DNA of 64,000 nucleotides from Bartonella sp. 220B (GTDB lineage: Bacteria; Pseudomonadota; Alphaproteobacteria; Rhizobiales; Rhizobiaceae): NCBI RefSeq assembly GCF_026930205.1, contig NZ_JANHOI010000003.1, positions 1 to 64,000 of the forward strand. Reading direction: 5' to 3'. The translations under genes were made by a program, and so were the position numbers. Within the stretch, counting starts at the first letter, position 1. Every line of letters starts with the position of its first letter. A model generated the notes under the pieces. That model saw nothing but the letters and a program-made list of their open reading frames with translations, ran no database searches and had not been told where the DNA came from. Positions 1 to 9,049 of the stretch are shown in pieces.

Positions 1-60
1 TTGAGCTCTCCATTTTCTATCCAAATAAAGGACTAAGTTAAAAATTAATATATAATCAAA

Positions 61-2145
61 TCACGCGTATTTCTTTTGAATCTCCAAAGCAACAGCCGAA
101 GGAACAGGCTCATAATGATCAAACTGCATTGTATATTGCGCACGCCCCTGACTCATTGAACGAAGAGTATTCACATAACCAAACATATTCGCCAAAGGAA
201 CCATTGCATTCACAACTGTAGCAATACCACGCGCCTCAGTCCCTGAAATTTGACCGCGACGAGAATTGAGATCACCAATAACATCACCAACATAATCTTC
301 CGGCGTTACAACCTCTACCTTCATAATTGGCTCGAGAAGTTGTGCACCCGCTTTTTTTGCTCCATCACGAAAAGCTGCACGAGCAGCAATCTCAAAAGCC
401 AAAACGGAAGAATCAACATCGTGATAACCACCATCAATCAGTGTAGCCTTTACACCAAGCATAGGGAAACCCGCAAGAGGGCCTGATCCCATGACACTTT
501 CAATCCCCTTTTGAACACCAGGAATATATTCCTTAGGAACAGCACCACCAACAATCTTTGACTCAAAGAGGAAATCATCACCATCATGAGGTTCAAAAAT
601 AATTTTAACACGAGCAAACTGCCCAGCACCACCAGATTGCTTCTTATGCGTATAATCAATTTCTGCTGTTTTGGTAATCGATTCACGATAAGCAACTTGA
701 GGCTGCCCAATATTTGCCTCAACTTTAAATTCGCGCCGCATACGATCAACAATAATATCAAGATGAAGCTCACCCATTCCAGCTATAATGGTTTGCCCCG
801 ATTCTTCATCAGATTTCACACGGAATGAAGGATCTTCAGCAGCCAAACGATTGAGAGCTATACCCATTTTTTCCTGATCTGCCTTCGTTTTAGGTTCAAT
901 CGCAATTTCAATAACAGGCTCAGGAAAATCCATCCGCTCCAAAATAATAGGCTTCAAAGGATCACAAAGAGTATCGCCTGTTGTAGTCTCTTTAAGTCCC
1001 GCAAGAGCAACGATATCACCAGCAAACGCCTCTTCAATATCCTCACGAGAATTTGAGTGCATCTGAAGCATACGCCCCAAACGCTCTCTCTTTTTCTTCA
1101 CAGTATTTTCAAGAGAAATACCTTTTTGAACCTTGCCAGAATAAATGCGACAAAAAGTCAACGACCCAACAAACGGATCGTTCATAATTTTAAAAGCAAG
1201 CATAGAGAGCGGAGCATCATCCGAAGATTCACGGGTTGCTTCAGACTCAGTCTTCACATCAACACCACTAATTGCGGGAACATCAACCGGAGAAGGAAGG
1301 TAAGAAACAACAGCATCCAAAAGCGGTTGAACTCCTTTGTTCTTAAAAGCAGTACCACAGAGAACTGGATGAAACTGAACCTCTATCGTTCCCTTACGAA
1401 TAAGAGAAACAAGCTGTTCATTTGTTGGCATAACACCTTCCAAATACGCCTCTGTCGCAGCTTCATCAACCTCAACGGCCATCTCAATTAATTTCTCGCG
1501 ATACTCTTCTGCCTTCTCCTTCAAATCGGATGGAATCTCACTTACAACCGCCGAAGCACCAATGGAGCCATCCCATTTTAATGCCTTCATCTCAACAAGA
1601 TCAACAACCCCTTCAAAATCATTTTCAGCCCCGATTGGCAATTGCAAAACAAGTGCCCTAGCCCCCAATCGAGAACCAACCATCTCTACACTACGATAAA
1701 AATCGGCGCCTATCTTATCCATTTTATTAACAAAAACCATACGCGGCACACGGTATTTCTCAGCCTGCCGCCAAACAGTCTCCGTCTGAGGCTCCACACC
1801 AGCATTTGCATCCAACAATGCTATCGCACCATCAAGAACACGCAAAGAACGCTCAACTTCAATCGTAAAATCAACGTGCCCTGGCGTATCAATGATATTA
1901 AAACGCCGCTTCCGCCCATCACGCCCTTGCCAAAAGGTCGTTGTCGCAGCAGATGTAATCGTAATACCACGCTCCTGCTCCTGTTCCATCCAGTCCATTG
2001 TAGAAGCACCATCATGGGTTTCACCAATCTTATGATTCTTACCCGTATAAAACAAAATACGCTCAGTCATAGTGGTCTTACCCGCATCAATGTGCGCCAT
2101 AATACCAAAATTACGATAATCTTCAATTTTATATTCGCGAGCCAT
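61..2145 (-). CDS. fusA: Elongation factor G
   Basis: This GTPase translocates tRNA and mRNA on the ribosome and helps recycle it. The 694-residue product has the expected G motifs: AHIDAGKTT at residues 17-25, the RGITI switch near 59, DTPGH at 86-90 and NKMD at 140-143, followed by the usual EF-G domains II to V. The start is placed at the methionine beginning [12 protein letters not shown], which matches EF-G proteins. An in-frame methionine eight codons upstream would lie in the 26-base gap after rpsG. It is the third gene of the str operon (rpsL-rpsG-fusA) read leftward, and a tuf gene would be expected beyond the left edge. Identification is secure. Confidence 0.98.
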   Translation of the reverse strand: MAREYKIEDYRNFGIMAHIDAGKTTMTERILFYTGKNHKIGETHDGASTMDWMEQEQERGITITSAATTTFWQGRDGRKRRFNIIDTPGHVDFTIEVERSLRVLDGAIALLDANAGVEPQTETVWRQAEKYRVPRMVFVNKMDKIGADFYRSVEMVGSRLGARALVLQLPIGAENDFEGVVDLVEMKALKWDGSIGASAVVSEIPSDLKEKAEEYREKLIEMAVEVDEAATEAYLEGVMPTNEQLVSLIRKGTIEVQFHPVLCGTAFKNKGVQPLLDAVVSYLPSPVDVPAISGVDVKTESEATRESSDDAPLSMLAFKIMNDPFVGSLTFCRIYSGKVQKGISLENTVKKKRERLGRMLQMHSNSREDIEEAFAGDIVALAGLKETTTGDTLCDPLKPIILERMDFPEPVIEIAIEPKTKADQEKMGIALNRLAAEDPSFRVKSDEESGQTIIAGMGELHLDIIVDRMRREFKVEANIGQPQVAYRESITKTAEIDYTHKKQSGGAGQFARVKIIFEPHDGDDFLFESKIVGGAVPKEYIPGVQKGIESVMGSGPLAGFPMLGVKATLIDGGYHDVDSSVLAFEIAARAAFRDGAKKAGAQLLEPIMKVEVVTPEDYVGDVIGDLNSRRGQISGTEARGIATVVNAMVPLANMFGYVNTLRSMSQGRAQYTMQFDHYEPVPSAVALEIQKKYA

Positions 2146-2171
2146 TATATTTGCCTTATCCTTAAACACGC

Positions 2172-2654
<483 letters not shown>

Positions 2655-2660
2655 TCAATA

Positions 2661-3032
2661 TTATTTTGGACGCTTCGCGCCATATTTTGAACGACGCTGT
2701 TTACGATTCTTAACACCTTGGGTATCAAGCAAACCACGAATAATGTGATAACGAACCCCGGGCAAATCCTTCACACGACCACCTCGAATCATTACAACAG
2801 AGTGCTCTTGAAGATTATGCCCCTCTCCAGGAATATAACCTATCACCTCAAATCCATTTGTCAAACGGACTTTAGCAACTTTACGAAGTGCAGAATTCGG
2901 TTTTTTTGGCGTCGTTGTATAGACACGCGTACAAACCCCACGCTTCTGCGGATTCGACTGAAGAGCAGGAACTTTATTACGCTTAACTGGCGCTACACGC
3001 GGCTTGCGAATCAACTGATTTACGGTAGGCAT
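2661..3032 (-). CDS. rpsL: 30S ribosomal protein S12
   Basis: S12 sits at the decoding centre and controls translational accuracy. The product is 123 residues and carries the near-invariant [12 protein letters not shown] segment. Lys43 and Lys88 (in GGRVKDLPG), the two positions where streptomycin-resistance substitutions usually occur, are both lysine, so the allele reads as wild type there. The start is fixed at [11 protein letters not shown] by family similarity and by a good ribosome binding site (GGAAGG) just upstream. The longer in-frame extension to position 3134 does not resemble S12. It is the first gene of the operon, about 265 bases downstream of a likely promoter. Confidence 0.98.
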   Translation of the reverse strand: MPTVNQLIRKPRVAPVKRNKVPALQSNPQKRGVCTRVYTTTPKKPNSALRKVAKVRLTNGFEVIGYIPGEGHNLQEHSVVMIRGGRVKDLPGVRYHIIRGLLDTQGVKNRKQRRSKYGAKRPK

Positions 3033-3297
3033 ATAACCTTCCTCTTTTCGATCTAAGTTCGTCTTACCCACTCGGGCTTTATCATTTCTATTTATTTCGA
3101 TAGGATCAAAATAAATATCTAAGCTTACACACAAAATCGGGCACGCCTGCTATAAACAGCTTACCCGACTACAAGCAGAGAAGGCACGAGCCTTTTGCAT
3201 TGGCATTTGCTTTTAATCTTTTATAAACCTGTTTAAATGTCTCCTTCGAGCAAATACCCGAAATCATCAATCACTCTCACATCGGTTATAGTGGTCT

Positions 3298-3326
3298 CTA
3301 ATAGCGAGAACACATACATTCGTCAA
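3298..3326 (-). promoter_or_regulatory. Probable str operon promoter
   Basis: Reading leftward, TTGACG (3326-3321) is followed by a 17-base spacer and TATTAG (3303-3298), a good sigma-70-type pair. It is the best candidate in the gap and would give rpsL a leader of about 260 bases. The leader contains no other convincing gene. Transcription start is inferred, not shown. Confidence 0.55.
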
Positions 3327-3544
3327 GAACTAAACATCAGAAAGTTTTTAAAAATAAAAATAAATTAAATGATAAGGCTTTAGTTTGGCTTTTACAGAAG
3401 TTCTTGATAAACTAGTTTTCCATAGTAATATCTCTACATAAAAAGCAGCAATCTAATTCAAAGAGCACAAATTTGCCGGATATTTATTAAGACATTTTAA
3501 CGATGCAATAAAAAATTACACCGGTAACATTTAAAATATTTAAG

Positions 3545-4336
3545 ATGAATACCATGAAAATAGTAACATGGAATATTGCGGGAATAAAAGCGCGACATGA
3601 AACATTGTGTCAGTGGTTACAGAAAAATCAGCCCGATATAGTCTGTCTACAAGAAATAAAAAGTACCGATGAAAATTTTCCCCGCGGTGCAATTGAAGGC
3701 TTAGGGTATCATATAGAAACACACGGACAAAAAAGTTTTAATGGTGTTGCGATTCTCTCTAAAAAAACACCTGATGAAGTTATGCGCCGATTACCAGGCG
3801 ATGATAATGATGAACAAACACGATACATTGAAGCCGTTTATTCAACAAATAAAGGTGTTATTCGTGTTGTATCCCTCTATTTGCCAAATGGAAACCCTAT
3901 CACAAGCGAAAAATATTCTTATAAAATAGAATGGATGGAGAGATTGTACGCACATGCAAAATCATTGCTTGCATATGAAGAACCCCTTGTCCTAGCTGGT
4001 GATTATAATGTTATCCCTGCCCCATTAGACGCCAAAAATCCTCAAGAATGGAATCATGATGCCTTATTCCTTCCACAAACAAGACAAGCCTTCCAACGCA
4101 TGATTCATTTAGGTTTTTATGATGCTATTCGTAATGTCACAGAAACCCCCTCATTCAGTTTCTGGGATTTTCAAGCTGGTGCCTGGCAGAAAAATAACGG
4201 GATTCGCATTGATCATTTGCTATTATCACCAGAAGCTGTTGATCAACTTATCTGTGCTTATAGCCAGAAAGAAGTAAGAGGGTATCAAAAACCATCGGAC
4301 CATACGCCTGTTTGGGCACATCTTAATTTCAATTAA
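3545..4336 (+). CDS. xthA: Exodeoxyribonuclease III family nuclease
   Basis: This is a member of the endonuclease/exonuclease/phosphatase fold used in base-excision repair to cut at abasic sites and trim 3' ends. The 263 residues show the family motifs: VTWNIAGIKA at residues 7-16, CLQEIKS with the metal-binding Glu37, LAGDYNV in the middle with the catalytic Asp and Asn, and SDHTPVWA near the C-terminus with the catalytic His. The start could instead be the second ATG at 3554 (MKIVTWN), which fits many homologues. No strong ribosome binding site distinguishes them. It stands alone between the divergent str operon and the glt operon. Confidence 0.93.
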   Translation: MNTMKIVTWNIAGIKARHETLCQWLQKNQPDIVCLQEIKSTDENFPRGAIEGLGYHIETHGQKSFNGVAILSKKTPDEVMRRLPGDDNDEQTRYIEAVYSTNKGVIRVVSLYLPNGNPITSEKYSYKIEWMERLYAHAKSLLAYEEPLVLAGDYNVIPAPLDAKNPQEWNHDALFLPQTRQAFQRMIHLGFYDAIRNVTETPSFSFWDFQAGAWQKNNGIRIDHLLLSPEAVDQLICAYSQKEVRGYQKPSDHTPVWAHLNFN

Positions 4337-4469
4337 CGAGGGTACAACAGCTGATTTATTGAAATAAAAAAATATCCCACCCCAAATATAATTCGTGCTA
4401 CACCGTACGTGACAATATATCTTAAACAATAAAACAAGAACAAAAAACTATAAATGAATGGAGGACATC

Positions 4470-5372
4470 ATGAAAAAATCATTGTTAATATTTATTGCAG
4501 CAACGGCGATCGGGTTCACCAGTATAGCACACGCTGAAAATGATACACTCGAAAAAATAAAAAAAACAGGAGAGGTCACGCTGGGCGTTCGCGAATCATC
4601 AGGTTTAGCCTATGCCCTCGGGAATGACAAATATGTAGGTTTTCACACAGAAATGGCAGAGCGTATTATTGACGATATTTCAAAAAAAATTGGTAAACCA
4701 ATCAAAATTCATTATCTTCCCATCACATCGCAAAATAGAATCCCTCTCTTAAAAAATAGCACCTATGATTTTGAATGTGGATCAACAACAAATGATATTG
4801 CACGTAGTAAAGAAGCCGCATTTGCTTATACCACTTATGTTGAAGAAGTTCGAATTGCTGTAAAGAAAAACTCCAACATTAAGTCTCTTGATGATTTAAA
4901 TGGAAAAATAGTTGCAACCACTACTGGTACAACATCTGTTCGGCTTATCCGCAAAAATAAACGTGCAAAAAATATTCACTTTAATGTTGTAAAGGGCAAA
5001 GATCACGGAGATAGTTTCTTATTATTAGAGTCTGGCCGTGCGGATGCATTTGTTATGGATGCTTCAATTCTGGCTGGGCTGATTGCAAAATCAAAAAAAC
5101 CATCTGATTATGTCATTCTTGATACAGTGCTTTCAGTCGAACCCATCGCTTGTATGCTCCGATTAAATGACAAAAACTTTGAAAAAGAAATAAATGACAG
5201 CATTGTGCGCCAAATCAACAACAAATCACTTGAAAAACTTTACGATAAATGGTTTATGAAACCGATTCCGCCCGCAAATACTATTGTTAACCTTCCTTTA
5301 TCTCAAGCAACAAAATACGCTTGGGAGCATCCCAATAATAAACCTCGTGAAAACTATACAGAAAATAAATGA
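4470..5372 (+). CDS. gltI: Glutamate/aspartate-type ABC transporter, substrate-binding protein
   Basis: This is the periplasmic receptor that delivers acidic amino acids to the GltJK membrane complex. The 300-residue product starts with a signal peptide (MKKSLLIFIAATAIGF, likely cleaved after AHA) and continues as a family 3 solute-binding protein. Motifs such as GEVTLGVRESSGLAYALG and ECGSTTND are typical of the GltI/AatJ group. The start at 4470 is chosen because GGAGGA lies just upstream; an in-frame ATG four codons earlier is less well placed. It is the first gene of gltI-J-K-L and is separated from gltJ by an 88-base gap containing a hairpin. Substrate is inferred from the family. Confidence 0.9.
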   Translation: MKKSLLIFIAATAIGFTSIAHAENDTLEKIKKTGEVTLGVRESSGLAYALGNDKYVGFHTEMAERIIDDISKKIGKPIKIHYLPITSQNRIPLLKNSTYDFECGSTTNDIARSKEAAFAYTTYVEEVRIAVKKNSNIKSLDDLNGKIVATTTGTTSVRLIRKNKRAKNIHFNVVKGKDHGDSFLLLESGRADAFVMDASILAGLIAKSKKPSDYVILDTVLSVEPIACMLRLNDKNFEKEINDSIVRQINNKSLEKLYDKWFMKPIPPANTIVNLPLSQATKYAWEHPNNKPRENYTENK

Positions 5373-5386
5373 TAGAATTTAAAAAA

Positions 5387-5420
5387 ATAACCACACTTCT
5401 TGAAAATTGAGTGTGGTTAT
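5387..5420 (+). promoter_or_regulatory. Intercistronic hairpin between gltI and gltJ
   Basis: A perfect 11-base-pair stem (ATAACCACACT with AGTGTGGTTAT) with a 12-base loop lies 15 bases after the gltI stop codon, and a T-rich stretch follows a few bases later. Hairpins here are common in binding-protein-dependent importers. They stabilise the upstream message or cause partial termination, so the binding protein is made in excess over the membrane parts. The structure is seen; the role is inferred. Confidence 0.7.
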
Positions 5421-5460
5421 ATTGGGGTTTATTTTTTAATAAATTCAGGAAAATCAATTA

Positions 5461-6213
5461 ATGGACTTTTCTTTTCTTTGTACAGATGACCTTGCCCAAA
5501 CGTTCGTGGCTGGATGTCTTGGAACCCCTGGTGTAAGTCATACCTACTTAGATACACTACTTGATGGCTTTAAAAATACGGTGATATTATCTGTTTCTTC
5601 ACTGATCTTAGCTGTATTTTTGGGCATCATTATAGGAACAATACGCACCCTACCAAATACTTCCGTGATCCGTTGCTTATTGCGTTCTATCGGAAGTATC
5701 TGGGTCGAGATTATGCGTAACATTCCCTTGCTTGTACAAGTGTTTTTATGGTATTTTGTTGTGCCTAAAATTTATCCACCAGCGATGAGCTTTTCACCTA
5801 TTCTTCTCATAACATGTGCCTTAGGTTTCTTTACATCCGCCCGCATTGCGGAACAGGTACGTTCAGGTATTGAGGCCATTCCTTCTGGACAACGCTATGC
5901 AGCTATGGCAATGGGATTTACGACCTATCAAATTTATCGCTATATCATATTACCGCGTGCTATGCGTACGATCATGCCCCCACTTACTTCAGAAGCAATG
6001 GGTATTGTGAAAAATTCATCTATAGCATTTGCCGTTTCGATAAATGAATTGATGCAGTTTCAGTACCAAACAATCGAAGAAATAAGCCATGTTTATGAGA
6101 ACTATTTAATTGTCACGATTCTTTACATTTTTATAGCTTTGTTCGTATTCATTATCATGACAATTATTGAACAAATACTCAAAATTCCGAATATTCAAAC
6201 AGAGGAACGCTGA
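5461..6213 (+). CDS. gltJ: Glutamate/aspartate-type ABC transporter permease 1
   Basis: This is an inner-membrane permease of the polar amino acid (HisM/GltJ) family, forming the channel with GltK. The 250-residue protein has an N-terminal periplasmic stretch, then about five membrane helices. The EAA loop (GIEAIPSGQRYAAMAMG, about residues 138-154) contacts the ATPase. Its stop codon is two bases before the gltK start, so the two are translationally coupled. The long N-terminal region before the first helix agrees with the GltJ rather than the GltK side of the pair. Confidence 0.9.
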   Translation: MDFSFLCTDDLAQTFVAGCLGTPGVSHTYLDTLLDGFKNTVILSVSSLILAVFLGIIIGTIRTLPNTSVIRCLLRSIGSIWVEIMRNIPLLVQVFLWYFVVPKIYPPAMSFSPILLITCALGFFTSARIAEQVRSGIEAIPSGQRYAAMAMGFTTYQIYRYIILPRAMRTIMPPLTSEAMGIVKNSSIAFAVSINELMQFQYQTIEEISHVYENYLIVTILYIFIALFVFIIMTIIEQILKIPNIQTEER

Positions 6214-6215
6214 AG

Positions 6216-6932
6216 ATGATAAATTTCATAACCTCCAAGTTTGAATTTTCTTTTCCTTTCAATTTTTCAGACTTTGATTTTTCATTTTTTACTTTTGATA
6301 TATTCTGTTCTTATATCCTGTCAGGTTTACTCTTTAGTGTTTTTTTAACTCTTTTTGCGACAATATTAGGACTTATATTCGGCACTCTCTTAGCAATGAT
6401 GCGGCTTTCTTCTATGAAGTTGCTCTCTTGGTTTGCAATAATTTACATAACTGCCATGCGTTCAATACCGCTTGTTATGGTTATTTTATGGTTTTTTGTC
6501 CTTTTACCTTTCCTCACTGGAACATCAATTGGTGCAAATAAATCAGCGCTTATCACCTTCACCGCTTTTGAAACCGCTTATTTTGCCGAAATTATGCGCG
6601 CTGGTATAAATTCTGTTGCCAAAGGACAAAAACATGCAGGACAAGCGCTCGGAATGACATATTGGCAAAATATGTACATCGTCATTCTTCCCCAAGCTTT
6701 CCGAGATATGTTGCCAGTTTTTTTAACTCAAGTTATTATCCTCTTTCAGGACACAACGCTTGTTTATGCAATCAGTGGACATAGCCTTTTGAACGGTTTT
6801 GATATTGTTGCTAACAATTTTGGTGTAAAGCAAGAAGCCTATATCTTAGCGGCACTTTTCTATTTTGTTATCTGTTTTACACTGTCGCAGATGGTCGTGT
6901 ATCTGCAGAAAAAAATATCCATTATTCGCTAA
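6216..6932 (+). CDS. gltK: Glutamate/aspartate-type ABC transporter permease 2
   Basis: This is the second inner-membrane permease of the importer, 238 residues. After an unusually Phe-rich N-terminus it has about five membrane helices and the EAA signature [19 protein letters not shown] in the loop that binds the ATPase. It begins two bases after gltJ and ends 11 bases before gltL. The Phe-rich first 30 residues are unusual but do not interrupt the family fold. Confidence 0.9.
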   Translation: MINFITSKFEFSFPFNFSDFDFSFFTFDIFCSYILSGLLFSVFLTLFATILGLIFGTLLAMMRLSSMKLLSWFAIIYITAMRSIPLVMVILWFFVLLPFLTGTSIGANKSALITFTAFETAYFAEIMRAGINSVAKGQKHAGQALGMTYWQNMYIVILPQAFRDMLPVFLTQVIILFQDTTLVYAISGHSLLNGFDIVANNFGVKQEAYILAALFYFVICFTLSQMVVYLQKKISIIR

Positions 6933-6943
6933 TAGGAAAAAAA

Positions 6944-7690
6944 ATGACTACTCATATGATCGAAATAAAAAATGTTTCCAACTGGTATGGCGAGATTAAT
7001 GTTCTTAAAAACTGTACAACCAATATTAACAAGGGAGAAGTTGTTGTGGTGTGTGGACCATCTGGTTCAGGTAAGTCAACACTTATTAAAACCATTAACG
7101 CTCTCGTTCCTTTTCAAAAAGGTGAAATTTGGATTAATGGAATACCAGTTCATTCAAAACAAACGAATTTGCCTAAATTGCGTAGTCAGGTAGGAATGGT
7201 ATTTCAACACTTCGAACTTTTTCCCCATCTATCCGTCACAGAAAATTTGACAATTGCACAAATTAAAGTCTTAAAGCGCAGCAAAAAAGAAGCTCTCGAG
7301 CGTGGTTTGTTATATCTTGAACGCGTTGGGCTTATCGATCATAAAAATAAATACCCTGGTCAACTATCTGGAGGACAACAGCAACGCGTTGCTATCGCAC
7401 GTGCCTTAACTATGGATCCGCTTGTTATGCTTTTTGATGAACCAACATCTGCTCTAGATCCTGAAATGGTGGGTGAAGTACTTGATGTCATGATCAGCTT
7501 AGCAGAAGAAGGTATGACAATGATTTGTGTAACACATGAAATGGGATTTGCGCAAAAAGTCTCTGAACGTGTTATTTTCATGGATCAAGGAAAAATCCTT
7601 GAAGACTGTTCGTCAAAAGAGTTCTTTTCTGATCCACAAGCCAGAATCCCACGTGCACAGGATTTCTTGTCTAAAATCCTTAGCCACTAG
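6944..7690 (+). CDS. gltL: Glutamate/aspartate-type ABC transporter ATPase
   Basis: This is the cytoplasmic ATPase that powers the GltIJK importer. The 248 residues contain Walker [10 protein letters not shown] (about 38-46), the Q-loop [13 protein letters not shown], the ABC signature LSGGQQQR, Walker [15 protein letters not shown] and the H-loop VTHEMGFA. These are characteristic of the polar amino acid subfamily (GlnQ/HisP/GltL). It is the last gene of the operon and is convergent with exoR after a 90-base gap, in which no clear terminator was seen. Confidence 0.93.
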   Translation: MTTHMIEIKNVSNWYGEINVLKNCTTNINKGEVVVVCGPSGSGKSTLIKTINALVPFQKGEIWINGIPVHSKQTNLPKLRSQVGMVFQHFELFPHLSVTENLTIAQIKVLKRSKKEALERGLLYLERVGLIDHKNKYPGQLSGGQQQRVAIARALTMDPLVMLFDEPTSALDPEMVGEVLDVMISLAEEGMTMICVTHEMGFAQKVSERVIFMDQGKILEDCSSKEFFSDPQARIPRAQDFLSKILSH

Positions 7691-7779
7691 CAGCATATTA
7701 TAACCAAAAACCACTTCTTTATAACAAAAAAGGTCAAAATTTATATCAAGATACACAAAAAAATATTATAACGAGATAT

Positions 7780-8571
7780 TCAAAAACTGTTATTTTTTAA
7801 AATATCACCAACCAGCGAGAGTGCTTTACGCTTTTCGAATTCATTACAAAGGGCAAAAGCATGCTCTTGCAGAGAGCGAATCCAATCTCGATCTTTTACA
7901 TCAGCTTTTTGATAGGCTACAGTTAACATTGCTGTACCACGAGCAATTTTTCCTTCCTGAACCAGCATATTTCCAAGCATTGCTTGAGCTGAAGGATTTC
8001 CTTTTCTTGCTGAAAGCTGAAACCATCGTGCTGCCTGCACAAGGTTTTTCTCCTTTCCCTCGCCCTTTAAAAACATTTTTCCTAAATGGTACTGAGCTTT
8101 AGAATTTCCATAATTCATTGCAGCCTGCATATAAAGGCGAGCAGCGTAAGAAGGATTAGGTTTTATAGGTGATTGAGGAATGCCTTTTTTTATATACCCT
8201 GCAAGTCTAACCAATGCATCAGAAATATAGCTTGCATCTTCTGAACCTAGATCAACATCTTTTTCAACGATAGATGCAAAAAAATTGTATGCCTTATAAT
8301 CATCTTCAGGGACACCATCGCCCTCTGCATAAATAGAGCCAAGCTTCCAGCGCGCATCGATATTTCCCATATCGGCAGCACAACGTAATGCTGAAAGTGC
8401 CTGATTTATTTGCCCATTTTTATAAGCAGACATACCGCGTTTTAAAAAATAAAACGAATCATTAATAACTTTTTCCTCACTATTTATATCTATGACATAA
8501 GCATTAGCAAGAACTCCCCCCAAAGTAATAATAAGGGCAGCTTTTTGCCACGCTTTAAACCTGTTCATCAT
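7780..8571 (-). CDS. exoR: ExoR-like periplasmic Sel1-repeat regulator
   Basis: The 263-residue product has an N-terminal signal sequence (helix ending ITLGGVLANA) and several Sel1-type repeats, for example ADMGNIDARWKLGSIYAEGD and MNYGNSKAQYHLGKMFLKGE. The middle segment RLAGYIKKGIPQSPI and the GSED motif match rhizobial ExoR, as do length and layout. ExoR binds the sensor ExoS in the periplasm and restrains the ExoS/ChvI two-component system, whose Bartonella counterpart is BatS/BatR. A strong GGGGGAGG site precedes two adjacent ATGs (8571 and 8568). Fold and resemblance are seen; the regulatory role here is inferred from the family. Confidence 0.8.
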   Translation of the reverse strand: MMNRFKAWQKAALIITLGGVLANAYVIDINSEEKVINDSFYFLKRGMSAYKNGQINQALSALRCAADMGNIDARWKLGSIYAEGDGVPEDDYKAYNFFASIVEKDVDLGSEDASYISDALVRLAGYIKKGIPQSPIKPNPSYAARLYMQAAMNYGNSKAQYHLGKMFLKGEGKEKNLVQAARWFQLSARKGNPSAQAMLGNMLVQEGKIARGTAMLTVAYQKADVKDRDWIRSLQEHAFALCNEFEKRKALSLVGDILKNNSF

Positions 8572-9049
8572 CTAAACCTCCCCCATTCTCTCATTTTTAA
8601 TCATTACTTTTGCTACAAAATGCTTTGTATGAACTCAAAATCTTTTTAGTACAAGAAAATCTCTTGAATATAAGAAGGTTAACAGAAAGATAAATAAATG
8701 GAAAACGCAAAAAGCATCACCTTAAAATAATCTTTTAATTTTATATCTAACAAATTGATTTTTAATCATAAATCAAAATTCTGTATTTCATAATAGATTG
8801 CTTTATATTAAAGTATATGGTTATTTCAACCTTCTTATTCCGAAATAGCAGACACTGCTCAAGAGAGAAATTGTGTGTACTGAAAAAGAGTTTTAAAATG
8901 GATAAAATATCAAGAAACCGTTTAAATCTTAAAAACAGTAAGCAACATTAAAAATAAACTAACAACTTATTTTATCAAAACAAAAACGATAAAGTTCAGT
9001 TGTATTTACATGATAATACTCACCAGTAGAACAGAGAATAAAAGACCAA
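8572..9049. other. Intergenic region exoR-valS
   Basis: This AT-rich gap lies between the exoR start and the valS stop. It should hold the exoR promoter, but I could not pick a convincing one. I see no gene, RNA or repeat. Confidence 0.6.
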
